The notes beneath the pieces were generated by a model that saw only the letters and a program-made list of their open reading frames with translations, was not told where the DNA came from and did not search any database. Source: Acidiflorens sp963841945 (GTDB lineage: Bacteria; Acidobacteriota; Terriglobia; Terriglobales; Acidobacteriaceae). From it: a stretch of DNA of 64,000 bases. Shown piece by piece: positions 8,152-16,553 of the stretch. The stretch's first letter is position 1. Each line of letters opens with the position of its first letter. The position numbers were made by a program, and so were the translations under genes. The DNA lies in the NCBI GenBank assembly GCA_963841945.1, contig CAWJFC010000016.1, positions 62,001 to 126,000 on the forward strand. The letters run 5' to 3'.

Positions 8152-10860
8152 TTACCTCTTGGCGGGGGCGGGCTCGCCCACCCGCTCGCTGACCTTGAAG
8201 GTCATCTTCCCGCCCTTGACGTCGACGACGACGTGATCGCCGTGCAGTACCTCGCCGTCGAGGATCTTGAGGGCGAGCGGGTCCTGCACCAGCTTCTGGA
8301 TCGAGCGCTTCAGCGGCCTCGCTCCGAAGTTCGGGTCGTAGCCTTCGGTAAAGAGGAGTTCCTTCGCGGCGTCGGTCAGCTCGAGAGAGATTTTTCTGTC
8401 GGCCAATAGGCGACGCAGGTCTTCGAGTCTCAGCTCGACGATCTTCACCAACTGCTCTTTGCCTAACGGGTGGAAAATGATGATGTCATCGACACGGTTG
8501 AGGAACTCGGGTTTGAAGTGGCCGTGCAGCGTGTTCATCACCTGCTTCGACGCCTCCTCGAAATCCTTTGCGGAGAGCGCCGTTTGGGCCTGGAGGTAGG
8601 ACGAACCCAGGTTCGAGGTCATGATGATGACGGTGTTCTTGAAATCTACCGTGCGGCCCTTGCCATCGGTGAGGCGGCCGTCGTCCATGATTTGCAGGAG
8701 GACGTTGAAGACGTCGGGGTGAGCCTTTTCGATTTCGTCGAAGAGGATCACGGCGTAGGGGCGGCGGCGGACTTGTTCGGTGAGCTGTCCACCTTCTTCA
8801 TAGCCGACGTAGCCCGGGGGCGCGCCGATGAGACGCGAGACCGCGTGCTTCTCCATGTACTCGGACATGTCGATGCGGAGCAGGGCACGCTCATCGTCGA
8901 AAAGAAATTCGGCCAAAGCCCGCGCCAGTTCTGTCTTTCCGACGCCTGTCGGTCCGAGGAAGATGAAGGAGCCGATGGGGCGCTTCGGGTCGCTGAGTCC
9001 GGCACGCGATCTTCTGATCGCATTCGCAACTCTCTCCAGCGCTTCGTCCTGGCCGACTACCCGGAGGCGAAGACGATCCTCCATGTTGATTAATTTTTTT
9101 ACTTCGCCTTCAAGCATTTTGGAAACTGGAATGCCGGTCCACTTGGAGACGATCCGAGCTACGTCTTCCTCGTCAACTTCTTCTTTGAGCATGCGGCCAG
9201 ATGCGGCGCCTGGCAAGGCTTTCGAGCCATCTTTTTCTTTGCCGCCGGCGGCTCCGCTTTTCGCTCCATCTTTCGCCGGACGTCCTTCGAGTTGATCAGT
9301 GATTTTTTTCAGGTCTTCTTCGGCCTGGCGGATTAGACCATAGCGGATCTGAGCTACGCGTTCGAGATTTCCTTTGCGTTCTTCGGCCTGCTCTTCGAGT
9401 TTCAGCTGCTCGAGTTTTTCTTTCAGGGCGCGCGCTTTCGCGATTACATCTTTCTCCAGTTTCCATTTTGCTTTGAGCGCGTTCGACTTCTCGCGAATTT
9501 CGGCCAGCTCTTTTTCTACCAACGCCAGACGCTCGCGCGAGCTGCGGTCATCTTCTTTTTTGAGCGCCTGCTTTTCGATTTCGAGTTGCGTGGCGCGGCG
9601 TTCTAACTGATCGATCTCGGTGGGCATGGAGTCGATTTGAATGCGCAGTGAGGCGGCCGCCTCGTCGATGAGGTCGATGGCTTTATCGGGCAGAAAGCGG
9701 TCGGAGATGTAACGATGCGAGAGCGTGGCGGCGGCGACGATCGCGGAATCTTTGATTCTTACGCCGTGATGGACTTCGTATTTTTCTTTGAGGCCGCGCA
9801 GGATGGCGATGGTGTCTTCGACGTTCGGCTCGCCCACGAAGACGATCTGGAAACGGCGTTCCAGTGCGGCATCTTTCTCGATGTACTTGCGGTACTCGTT
9901 GAGGGTGGTGGCGCCGATAGCGCGCAGTTCGCCTCTGGCGAGCGCGGGCTTGAGCATGTTGGAGGCGTCGATCGCGCCTTCGGATGCGCCAGCACCTACG
10001 AGCGTATGCAATTCGTCGATGAAGAGGATGATCTTGCCTTGCGCGTCTTCGATTTCCTTGAGGACAGCCTTGAGGCGGTCTTCGAATTCGCCGCGATACT
10101 TTGCGCCGGCCAGCATGGAGCCGAGGTCGAGGGAGACTACGCGCTTATTCTTCAGCACCTCGGGAACGTCGCCCGAGATGATGCGCTGGGCGAGGCCTTC
10201 GACGATGGCGGTCTTGCCGACTCCGGGCTCGCCGATTAACACGGGGTTATTTTTGGTGCGGCGCGAAAGCACCTGAACCACGCGGCGGATTTCTTCGTCG
10301 CGTCCGATGACCGGATCGAGTTTGCCACGGCGGGCGGCTTCGGTGAGATCACGGGCATAGCGTTCGAGGGCTTGATACTTGCCTTCGGGATTCTGGTCGG
10401 TGATGCGCTGCGACCCGCGGACAGAGGTCAGGGCTTTGAGGATGGCATCGTTGGTGGCGCCGTGGCGGGCGAGCAACTGTTGCGCAGGGTCCTTTTTCAA
10501 AGTCGTGATGGCGAGCAGGATGTGCTCGGTCGAAACATACTCGTCCTTGAACTGGTCGGCTTGCTTGAACGCGTTCTCGAGAAGCTGATTGACCTGCGAC
10601 GACATGGCCGCCTGCTGGGCGCCGCTCCCGGAGACTTTGGGGAGCTTTTCGATTTCCTGATAGATCTCGGCGAGGACGGCTTGCGGGCCGATGCCGATTT
10701 TTTCGAGGACGGGGACGACGATGCCTTCTTTGTCCTCGACGAGGGCGGCTAGAAGATGGATGGGCAGAAGCTCGGGATTGCCGTGCTCGGAGGCGAGTTC
10801 GTTCGCGCGCTGGACGGCTTCCTGGGCTTTGACTGTGAATTTATCCCAACGGATGGACAT
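8152..10860 (-). CDS. clpB: ATP-dependent disaggregase ClpB
   Basis: A 902-residue Hsp100 protein that works with DnaK to pull apart protein aggregates in the cytoplasm. It starts MSIRWDKFTVKAQEAVQRAN (Clp N-domain repeats). NBD1 has GEPGVGKT and LFIDELHT. The coiled-coil middle domain runs from about residue 405 to 535. NBD2 has GPTGVGKT, ALLRIDMSEYMEKHAVSRLI and ILFDEIEKAHPDV. I moved the start from 10998 to the ATG at 10860, which has CGGAG eight bases upstream and the family N-terminus. The protein is about 40 residues longer than usual. The excess is a low-complexity Gly/Lys/Ala insert (about GRPAKDGAKSGAAGG to LPGAASG) at the junction of the middle domain and NBD2. hsp20 lies upstream on the same strand, separated by 303 bases of palindromic repeats. 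Confidence 0.96.
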   Translation of the reverse strand: MSIRWDKFTVKAQEAVQRANELASEHGNPELLPIHLLAALVEDKEGIVVPVLEKIGIGPQAVLAEIYQEIEKLPKVSGSGAQQAAMSSQVNQLLENAFKQADQFKDEYVSTEHILLAITTLKKDPAQQLLARHGATNDAILKALTSVRGSQRITDQNPEGKYQALERYARDLTEAARRGKLDPVIGRDEEIRRVVQVLSRRTKNNPVLIGEPGVGKTAIVEGLAQRIISGDVPEVLKNKRVVSLDLGSMLAGAKYRGEFEDRLKAVLKEIEDAQGKIILFIDELHTLVGAGASEGAIDASNMLKPALARGELRAIGATTLNEYRKYIEKDAALERRFQIVFVGEPNVEDTIAILRGLKEKYEVHHGVRIKDSAIVAAATLSHRYISDRFLPDKAIDLIDEAAASLRIQIDSMPTEIDQLERRATQLEIEKQALKKEDDRSSRERLALVEKELAEIREKSNALKAKWKLEKDVIAKARALKEKLEQLKLEEQAEERKGNLERVAQIRYGLIRQAEEDLKKITDQLEGRPAKDGAKSGAAGGKEKDGSKALPGAASGRMLKEEVDEEDVARIVSKWTGIPVSKMLEGEVKKLINMEDRLRLRVVGQDEALERVANAIRRSRAGLSDPKRPIGSFIFLGPTGVGKTELARALAEFLFDDERALLRIDMSEYMEKHAVSRLIGAPPGYVGYEEGGQLTEQVRRRPYAVILFDEIEKAHPDVFNVLLQIMDDGRLTDGKGRTVDFKNTVIIMTSNLGSSYLQAQTALSAKDFEEASKQVMNTLHGHFKPEFLNRVDDIIIFHPLGKEQLVKIVELRLEDLRRLLADRKISLELTDAAKELLFTEGYDPNFGARPLKRSIQKLVQDPLALKILDGEVLHGDHVVVDVKGGKMTFKVSERVGEPAPAKR

Positions 10861-11163
10861 GGGGAACTCCGAAATTTGTGATTTGCGATTTCTAATTTGT
10901 AACTTGAATCCTATTGCAACGGCAGTTATTGGATGAAAGAAAATGGCGCGATGAAACAAAAACGGGAGACGGACTTTTTGCCGCCTCCCGTGGGACATGG
11001 GGGCTAAAGCCCCCGCTTTCTTGCTGTCTTAATCGCAGCGCTGAAGCGCTGCGCCACCCAAAAGCATGGTCATGCAAGCCTTGGCGTGCGTCTTAATGCG
11101 GGCTACTGCGGCGCTAAGGCGCCGCATTTGCACCCTTACGCGACCAAGGTTAGGCGGACGCTG
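10861..11163. other. Intergenic region clpB-hsp20 with repeat palindromes
   Basis: No gene. It holds three strong palindromes (listed separately) and, next to clpB, a run of short A/T-rich direct repeats of the form ATTTGTGATTTGCGATTT and TCTAATTTGTAACTTG at about 10872-10908. I see no convincing heat-shock operator (CIRCE) here. clpB may be read from hsp20 or from a weak promoter inside the A/T-rich run. Confidence 0.5.
10999..11125. repeat. Cluster of three CTAAAG/CTGAAGC-type palindromes
   Basis: Three perfect inverted repeats in 127 bases: GGGGGCT-AA-AGCCCCC at 10999-11014, GCAGCGCT-GA-AGCGCTGC at 11035-11052, and GCGGCGC-TAAG-GCGCCGC at 11108-11125. All have a GC stem of 7-8 bp around a tiny purine-rich loop (CTAAAG, CTGAAG, CTAAGG). 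The core is constant while the stem differs between copies, as in REP-type elements. Related copies occur at 54652-54703, 25357-25372 and 35589-35604. The last copy lies 40 bases after hsp20 and could terminate it. Confidence 0.75.
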
Positions 11164-11670
11164 TTACGCGGCACTCTTGGCCGATTTGCCTTCGAGCGTT
11201 TTTTCGCTGGCTGGGCCCTGCTTCTCGCTGTTCACGTTGACTTTGATCTGCTTGGGCTTGGCTTCGGCTTTCTTGGCCAGCTTGATTTTCAGCACGCCCT
11301 TGTCGTAATCGGCCTGGACGTTTTCGCTGTCGACGGTTTGGGGAAGAGTGAAGGTGCGGGTGAAGCTGCCGTACTGACGCTCGACCCGGCGATAGTTCTC
11401 TTCTTTCTCTTCCTGCTCGAACTTGCGCTCGCCGTGAACGGTGAGAGTGTTGTTCTCGAGACGGACGTCAATGTCCTTTTCGTCGATGCCGGGGACTTCG
11501 ATCTTGAGCGTGATGTTGTGCTCGTCTTCGTAGACGTCAACCGGCGGGGCAAAGCTGGCGGTGGTGAGAGCCTCTTCCTGTCCGCCCTGCGAGTCGCGGA
11601 ACAGACGGTTCATGCGGTCCTGCAAAGTGACGAACTCACGGAAGGGATCCCAACGGGTAAGAACTGTCAT
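11164..11670 (-). CDS. Small heat-shock protein Hsp20 family
   Basis: A 168-residue alpha-crystallin chaperone that holds unfolding proteins for refolding by DnaK/ClpB. The N-terminal RWDPFREFVTLQDRMNRLF is the class A arm. The alpha-crystallin domain runs from FAPPVDVYEDEHNITLKIEV through GIDEKDIDVRLENNTLTVHG and YGSFTRTFTLP to ADYDKGVLKIKLAK. This last contains GVLxIxLPK in modified form (GVLKIKLAK, Pro to Ala). The usual C-terminal I-x-I tail is represented by KQIKVNV. The ribosome site is GTAGGAGG. A near-consensus sigma-70 promoter and a stable hairpin lie in its leader. It sits directly upstream of clpB on the same strand, a sensible proteostasis pair. Confidence 0.95.
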   Translation of the reverse strand: MTVLTRWDPFREFVTLQDRMNRLFRDSQGGQEEALTTASFAPPVDVYEDEHNITLKIEVPGIDEKDIDVRLENNTLTVHGERKFEQEEKEENYRRVERQYGSFTRTFTLPQTVDSENVQADYDKGVLKIKLAKKAEAKPKQIKVNVNSEKQGPASEKTLEGKSAKSAA

Positions 11671-11707
11671 GGCTAAATCCTCCTACTTTCGAATCTAGAA
11701 ATTGGAT

Positions 11708-11725
11708 GAGAGCGAAGCCGCTCTC
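11708..11725 (-). promoter_or_regulatory. Hairpin in the hsp20 5' leader
   Basis: GAGAGCG-N4-CGCTCTC, a perfect 7-bp stem with a four-base loop, in the short leader between the promoter and the AGGAGG of hsp20. Downstream of it an ATCC can pair with GGAT overlapping the Shine-Dalgarno. The arrangement resembles the leader of RNA-thermometer-controlled small heat-shock genes, but pairing over the ribosome site is weak by eye. Confidence 0.4.
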
Positions 11726-11750
11726 GATTCGCATTTATTAGCGTGATAGC

Positions 11751-11779
11751 AATATAAAATATGAGTGTGTTATTGTCAA
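11751..11779 (-). promoter_or_regulatory. Sigma-70-type promoter of hsp20
   Basis: On the minus strand TTGACA (11774-11779), a 17-base spacer and TATATT (11751-11756). The -35 is perfect, the -10 is one mismatch from consensus and the spacing is ideal. Transcription should start about 75 bases before the hsp20 ATG. I find no CIRCE element around it. Confidence 0.75.
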
Positions 11780-11800
11780 CTACATTTATTTATCTTATTT

Positions 11801-13054
11801 TCAATTGCTTACGTTGAAAATCAGGCACTTCAGATAGGCGGTTTCCGGGACATTCAGGAGGAACGGATGGTCCTGGGAAGCGCCCCGGTTCTCCAAGAGG
11901 CGGAGGGATTTGTGGGCATCGCGGGCGGCAGAGGCGACGGTTTCCTGGAAATCCTGCGGGCCAACGTGGAAGGAGCAGGAGCAGGTAACAAGGATGCCGC
12001 CAGGTTGGAGCATCTTGAGGGCGCGGAGGTTGAGTTCCTTGTAGCCGCTTAGGGCCTTGTCGAGGTCGCGCTTGGTTTTGGCGAAGGCGGGCGGGTCGAG
12101 GACGATGGTTTCGTATTTCTTTCCGGCGTGGGCGTAGTCGCGGAGGAGGTCGAAGGCGTTGGCCTCGATCCATTCGAGCTCGCGGTGGTTGAGGGCGGCG
12201 TTTTTGTCGGCCACTTCGAGGGCGGGACGGGAGCTGTCGACGCCGGTGACGGTCTTGCATTTCGCGGCCAGGTGGAGGGCGAAACCTCCCTGATAGCAGA
12301 AGACGTCGAGGGCATCGCCGTGGGCGTAGCGGGCTGCGGCGGCGTAGTTTTCTCGCTGGTCGAGAAAGGCTCCGGTTTTCTGGCCTTCGAGGCCGTCGTA
12401 GTGAAAACGAACACCGGGGCTTTCGGCTTTGGGTTCCCGGCTTTCGAGAGAGTCTTGGGGCACGGCGTTCATGGTGATGATGGTGGAGCTTTTTTTGCCC
12501 CACAGAAGTGCGGAGTCGCGAGGCGGGAGTTGCTCGAGGTCGCGGATGCGGGGGTCTACTCGCTCGAGGATGCCGGCTGGTTTTAGCTCTCCGGTAAGCG
12601 TTTCAATGATGGCGCCGCGGACGGGTTCGGCGTCCATGGCTTGGGTGAGGATTTGGATGGAGATCACGTCGTCGTAGCGATCGATGATCAGGCCGGGAAG
12701 AAAGTCGGCTTCACTGAAGACTATGCGGTAGGCGTCCGTGTTTTGTACGTATTGCGTTCGATAGGCAATGGCGGCTTGGATTCGCCTGGAGATTAGCTTG
12801 GGCAGATCGGTCACTTGTTCTCTGTCGCCGGCGATCATGCGGATCGCGATTTGGGAGGAGGAGCTGTAGAGGGCTGTGCCTTGCGGCTTTCCTCTTGGGT
12901 CGACGACTTGGACGGTGGCGCCGGGAGGGATGTCTGGAGAAGCGGTGATGTCGGAGCGGTAGACCCAGGGATGTCCGGATTTCAGGCGGGTTGCGCCTCT
13001 TGGGGAGAGGGTGACGATGGGATGGGCTATGGACACCTTCGTTGGCTTCGGCAT
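11801..13054 (-). CDS. rlmI: Class I SAM-dependent rRNA methyltransferase, RlmI-like
   Basis: A 417-residue protein with the RlmI/PUA architecture. The N-terminal PUA-like domain has LSPRGATRLKSGHPWVYRSD and GTALYSSSSQIAIRMI. The central domain has FSEADFLPGLIIDRYDDV, the conserved 'GE.D.LPGL.VD.Y'. The Rossmann methyltransferase has FLDQRENY, DALDVFCYQGGFALHLA (motif I), VTGVDSSRPALEVADKNAAL, IVLDPPAFAKTK (NPPY-like) and LVTCSCSFHV. RlmI makes m5C1962 in 23S rRNA in E. coli. A roughly 20-residue insert (MNAVPQDSLESREPKAESPG) interrupts the linker before the catalytic domain. It is a single gene, with hsp20 promoter DNA just after its end. Confidence 0.9.
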   Translation of the reverse strand: MPKPTKVSIAHPIVTLSPRGATRLKSGHPWVYRSDITASPDIPPGATVQVVDPRGKPQGTALYSSSSQIAIRMIAGDREQVTDLPKLISRRIQAAIAYRTQYVQNTDAYRIVFSEADFLPGLIIDRYDDVISIQILTQAMDAEPVRGAIIETLTGELKPAGILERVDPRIRDLEQLPPRDSALLWGKKSSTIITMNAVPQDSLESREPKAESPGVRFHYDGLEGQKTGAFLDQRENYAAAARYAHGDALDVFCYQGGFALHLAAKCKTVTGVDSSRPALEVADKNAALNHRELEWIEANAFDLLRDYAHAGKKYETIVLDPPAFAKTKRDLDKALSGYKELNLRALKMLQPGGILVTCSCSFHVGPQDFQETVASAARDAHKSLRLLENRGASQDHPFLLNVPETAYLKCLIFNVSN

Positions 13055-13329
13055 TACGGAATGTTACATCGTTTGGCTTATGGGGGAGAGTTCGTCGCGA
13101 TGCGAGCGAAGTCAAATCCATTTACCGCTGAGGACGCGGAGCAAGATTAAGGACGCTGAGAAGACCATGGGTTCACGGGGAGAATGCCTAGCAGCTTCCG
13201 TGATGGATTCGGCTCTGTTGGGGTCCTTCGACTGCGCGGGCGCGCTTCGCTTACCCGCTCCGCTCAGCATGACACTTCTGTTTAGATCGCTGCAAGGCAG
13301 TTTAGATTGGTGCGCTCCCGACTACAGGC
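13055..13329. other. Intergenic region with two repeat-family remnants
   Basis: No gene. At about 13118-13160 lies ACCGCTGAGGACGCGGAG followed by a similar GGACGCTGAG, a copy of the 'ACCACAGAGxCACAGAG' family also seen at 41330 and 47351. At 13225-13273 lies a long form of the CCTTCGACTGCGC...CTCAGCATGAC repeat that recurs at 28434 and 60173. Nothing else is recognisable. Confidence 0.5.
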
Positions 13330-14556
13330 TTAGGCGCGGACTGGCAGCTCGCCGTTGCGAATTCGGAGCGTTGCGCGAGATTGCGACGTTTTCACAGGCG
13401 CTAAGCTGGCGGTTACGGCGCCCGTCATTACTTTCTTCAGGGCGGCTTGGAATTCGTTCATTTCGGGAGCGGTTCCGACGGTGATGCGGACGTGGGTGGG
13501 CCAGACGGGCCAGATTCTGCCGATGTTCACTTTTTGTTTGGCCATGGCTTCGATTACGTCTTTGCCGGGACGCTTGGTATCGAGCATGAAGCAGTTGGAC
13601 TGCGATGGGATGTAGGAGTAACCATTGCTGTCGAGCCAAGCGAAGACGCTGGCGCGGACTGCGGCGTTGGCGCGTTTGCGCTCTGGGACTAACTGCTTGT
13701 CTTTCAGACTGGCGGAGGCCGCGGCCAGCGCGGTGATGGGGTTGAAACTCCAGCCGCCGTAATGCTCGATCTTTTCGAGGATGGCGGGCTTGGCGATGAC
13801 TACTCCGCAGCGCAGGCCGGCCATGCCGTAGATTTTTGAGAAGGTACGGAGGACGATGACGTCTTTGTCGGCTTGGACGAGGTCAAGGACGGAGTCGGCA
13901 TCGGAGAAGTGGATGTAGGCTTCGTCGACCATGACGACCGAATCTTTTGGCTTGTTGGCGACCAAGTACTCGATATCGGCGTGGCTGGTGACGGTGCCGG
14001 TGGGATTGTTGGGATTGGCGATGTAGAAGATGCCGGCATCAGGCGCGGCGGCCAGCATGGCTCGGACATCGTGGGCGTAGGCATGGTCTTTCGATAGCGG
14101 AACCTTGACTACGCGCGCTTGGACGAAACCGGCGGCGTGCATGCCGGCTTCGTAGCCGGGGTCGGCGGTGACGTAGCTGCGCTGCGGCGAGGCGAAGACG
14201 GAGACGGCGTAGTGGAGCGGATCGCTGGAGCCGGGATAGAAGCGCACGTAGTCGGGCTTGAGGCCTTCGAGCTGGGCGTAGAGGTCGATGAGGTCGTCGG
14301 TGAGCCAGAAGAGGTAGCGTCCGCCCTGCGGGGCCGTGTTGGCGACGGCTTCACGGGCAGCGGCGCAGGGACCGAGAGGATTCTCATTGGCGTTGATCAT
14401 GACGCCGTCGCGGGCGATCCGAATGGGTGCGGCGGCGTAGGCGAGCATGGGCTCGGTGAGGATGCGCAGAGTGCCAGCGGCAGCGGCAGCGGTTGCGGCG
14501 GCGGAGAGAGTCAGGAAAGAACGGCGAGACGGGGAAGTAATAGGAGCACTGGGCAT
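13330..14556 (-). CDS. Tat-exported PLP aminotransferase, histidinol-phosphate aminotransferase-like
   Basis: A 408-residue class I/II aminotransferase with a twin-arginine signal peptide (SRRSFLTLSAAATAAAAAG), so it is predicted to be exported folded. The enzyme part shows INANENPLGP (substrate loop of HisC), FYPGSSDPLHYAV, YIANPNNPTGT, VMVDEAYIHF and the PLP-lysine block TFSKIYGMAGLRCG. The C-terminal VRITVGTAPEMNEFQAALKK is also typical. The ribosome site is GAGG ten bases before the ATG. HisC transaminates histidinol phosphate in the cytoplasm. The Tat-exported paralogues common in Acidobacteria have no known substrate. No histidine genes are nearby, so a role in histidine synthesis is unlikely. 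Confidence 0.88.
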   Translation of the reverse strand: MPSAPITSPSRRSFLTLSAAATAAAAAGTLRILTEPMLAYAAAPIRIARDGVMINANENPLGPCAAAREAVANTAPQGGRYLFWLTDDLIDLYAQLEGLKPDYVRFYPGSSDPLHYAVSVFASPQRSYVTADPGYEAGMHAAGFVQARVVKVPLSKDHAYAHDVRAMLAAAPDAGIFYIANPNNPTGTVTSHADIEYLVANKPKDSVVMVDEAYIHFSDADSVLDLVQADKDVIVLRTFSKIYGMAGLRCGVVIAKPAILEKIEHYGGWSFNPITALAAASASLKDKQLVPERKRANAAVRASVFAWLDSNGYSYIPSQSNCFMLDTKRPGKDVIEAMAKQKVNIGRIWPVWPTHVRITVGTAPEMNEFQAALKKVMTGAVTASLAPVKTSQSRATLRIRNGELPVRA

Positions 14557-14663
14557 GGCTCACCTCACGCCCGCCATCTTACCGCAGATTGGGATAGGGC
14601 AGAGTGGGCCTCGGACGGTCGGGAGGCGGTAGGGGACCTGCGCCGAAAACCAAGGCCTGAGGA

Positions 14664-16553
14664 TTATTGGGTCAGGAGACGTTGGACGGTGGATTGGTCG
14701 TCGTTCAGGTTTGAGCTGAGGGTGGCGGCTTGAGCTCGGGCGGCTTTCGCGGCTTCTGGCTGGTTGGCTTGGTCGTAGGCCTGCGCTAACAGTAGATAGC
14801 TGGTGGCGTCAGGCTCCATGGACGCCGATTGCAGATAACAGCGGATGGCGACGGATAGATTTCCGCCTCTTTGCTCGGCCAGGCCGAGGCCGCGATAGAC
14901 AGCTGGGTTGGTGGGTTGGGCCTGCAAGGCAGCGCCGAAATCCTGGATCGCGTTTTCATATTGCTGCAGTGACATGTGCGCGTAGCCACTGTTGATGTAG
15001 GCCTGCTCGATGAAGCCGGGGTTGCGCGTGTAGTGGGGGACCTTTTCGTAGCCGGCCAGGGCTGCGGCGTAGTTGCCTTGCATTTGATCGTAAGTGGCGA
15101 GATTGAGGGTCGCCATGGCGTCGGTCGGGTAGTAGACGAGAGCCTGGCGAAGATGCGGAATGGCTTGCTCGATTTTGCCTTCGGAAAGGAGGGCGCTGGC
15201 CAGCATGTCCTCCGCGGTGTAGTTCTGCTGGGTGACGGCGAGGGTGTGGGTCCAGAGACGTACGTTGTCGCGCCAGAGATCGACTTGCAAGGAGAGCAGA
15301 ATGCCGAGAACGATGAGCGCCGCGGCGGAGGCGGCGATGGATGCGGCTTCGGGAACGTGCCATCGCGCTGCTAATTCGGCTGCGCCCCAACAGAGGATGG
15401 TAAAGACTCCGATGAGAGGAATGTAGGCGTAACGGTCGGCCATGGAGTGGATGCTGATCTGGACCACTCCGATCATGGGGACTAACGTGCCGAGGAACCA
15501 GAACCATCCGACGAAATAAGGACGATTTCGGCGGAAGATTAAGGCCAAGACCGAGACGGCTAGGATCGCGATTGCCGAGAAGATGGAAGCGGTTTTGTTG
15601 ATTGACAGGCCGGGATGCGGATAGATCGGAGCCAGATGGATCGGCCAGAGCGTTTTGACGAGGTAGGTGCCGTACGCTTGCGCGGCATTGGCGAGGCGCA
15701 CCCAGACCGGATACTTCGCCTGCATCGCTTCGGACTCGACGTGCATGGTGATGAAGGCGCTGGCGGCGGAGAGCGCGAACCACGGGATTTTTTCGGCGAC
15801 CAGACTGGCGAAGGATTTGGGCGGTTGAGTTGCGGCTTGGATGGATTGGTCAGCTTTGCCAACGTGAGCGACGCGACTGGCGTGATCGGCGGCGATCAGG
15901 CGCTGCAGCGGCCAATAGTCGAGCAGGAGAAGCGCGAAGGGAAAGGTGATGACTTGCGCTTTGCTCATCAGAGCGAGGGCATAGGCGAGCGTCACGAGCA
16001 GATAGCGCGCAACGCCGGGACGGCGCACATAGGCTCCATAGGCTGCCAGCGCCAGGAGAAAGAAAAACACGCTGAGAACGTCTTTGCGCTCGGAGATCCA
16101 GGCGACCGATTCAACGTTGATGGGATGGAGGGCGAAGAGAGCGGCTACACCGAAGCTGCGCCAGAGAAATCCGGTGGCGAATTCGAGGAGAAGAAAGAGA
16201 AGGACCGCGTTAGCGGTGTGCAGCAGGAGATTGACGGCATGCGGGCCGGCGGGACTGAGGCCGAAGAACTGGCAGTCGAGGGCGTGCGAGAGCCATGTGA
16301 TGGGATGCCAGTCGGAGGTCTCGTTGGTACGGAAGGCCCATTTGACGGTGTCCCATGTGAGGCCGGCGCGGGTGTGCGGGTTTTCGGTGACGTGAAGCGC
16401 GTCGTCGTAATTGAGAAAAGGTGCTCCCAGAATCGGGCTGTAGACGGCTATGGTGGTCGCGGCGAGGAGGAGACAGAGGATTAGCTTCTGGCGGCTCGGG
16501 CTGGTTGGGGTTTTTGCTTCAGGAGGCTGACTCGGATTCGCAGTCGAGTCCAT
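14664..16553 (-). CDS. Polytopic membrane protein with C-terminal TPRs (TMTC/PMT-like, GT-C fold)
   Basis: A 629-residue protein. After a Pro-rich N-terminus come about ten hydrophobic segments with the features of TMTC-like GT-C proteins. These are FLNYDDALHVTENP (acidic pair in the first loop), TSDWHPITWLSHALDCQFFG, HAVNLLLHTANAVLLF, and LFALHPINVESVAWISERKD. From about residue 440 there are TPR repeats (YTAEDMLASALLSEGKIEQA, YPTDAMATLNLATYDQMQGN, ALQAQPTNPAVYRGLGLAEQ). The animal TMTC proteins O-mannosylate proteins; the bacterial homologues are numerous in Acidobacteria and uncharacterised. The start overlaps the 3' end of the upstream zinc-ribbon gene by 73 bases. Confidence 0.82.
   Translation of the reverse strand: MDSTANPSQPPEAKTPTSPSRQKLILCLLLAATTIAVYSPILGAPFLNYDDALHVTENPHTRAGLTWDTVKWAFRTNETSDWHPITWLSHALDCQFFGLSPAGPHAVNLLLHTANAVLLFLLLEFATGFLWRSFGVAALFALHPINVESVAWISERKDVLSVFFFLLALAAYGAYVRRPGVARYLLVTLAYALALMSKAQVITFPFALLLLDYWPLQRLIAADHASRVAHVGKADQSIQAATQPPKSFASLVAEKIPWFALSAASAFITMHVESEAMQAKYPVWVRLANAAQAYGTYLVKTLWPIHLAPIYPHPGLSINKTASIFSAIAILAVSVLALIFRRNRPYFVGWFWFLGTLVPMIGVVQISIHSMADRYAYIPLIGVFTILCWGAAELAARWHVPEAASIAASAAALIVLGILLSLQVDLWRDNVRLWTHTLAVTQQNYTAEDMLASALLSEGKIEQAIPHLRQALVYYPTDAMATLNLATYDQMQGNYAAALAGYEKVPHYTRNPGFIEQAYINSGYAHMSLQQYENAIQDFGAALQAQPTNPAVYRGLGLAEQRGGNLSVAIRCYLQSASMEPDATSYLLLAQAYDQANQPEAAKAARAQAATLSSNLNDDQSTVQRLLTQ

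Noticed and set aside
11086..11676. Plus-strand frame opposite hsp20
   Set aside because: Shadow of the Hsp20 coding region on the other strand.
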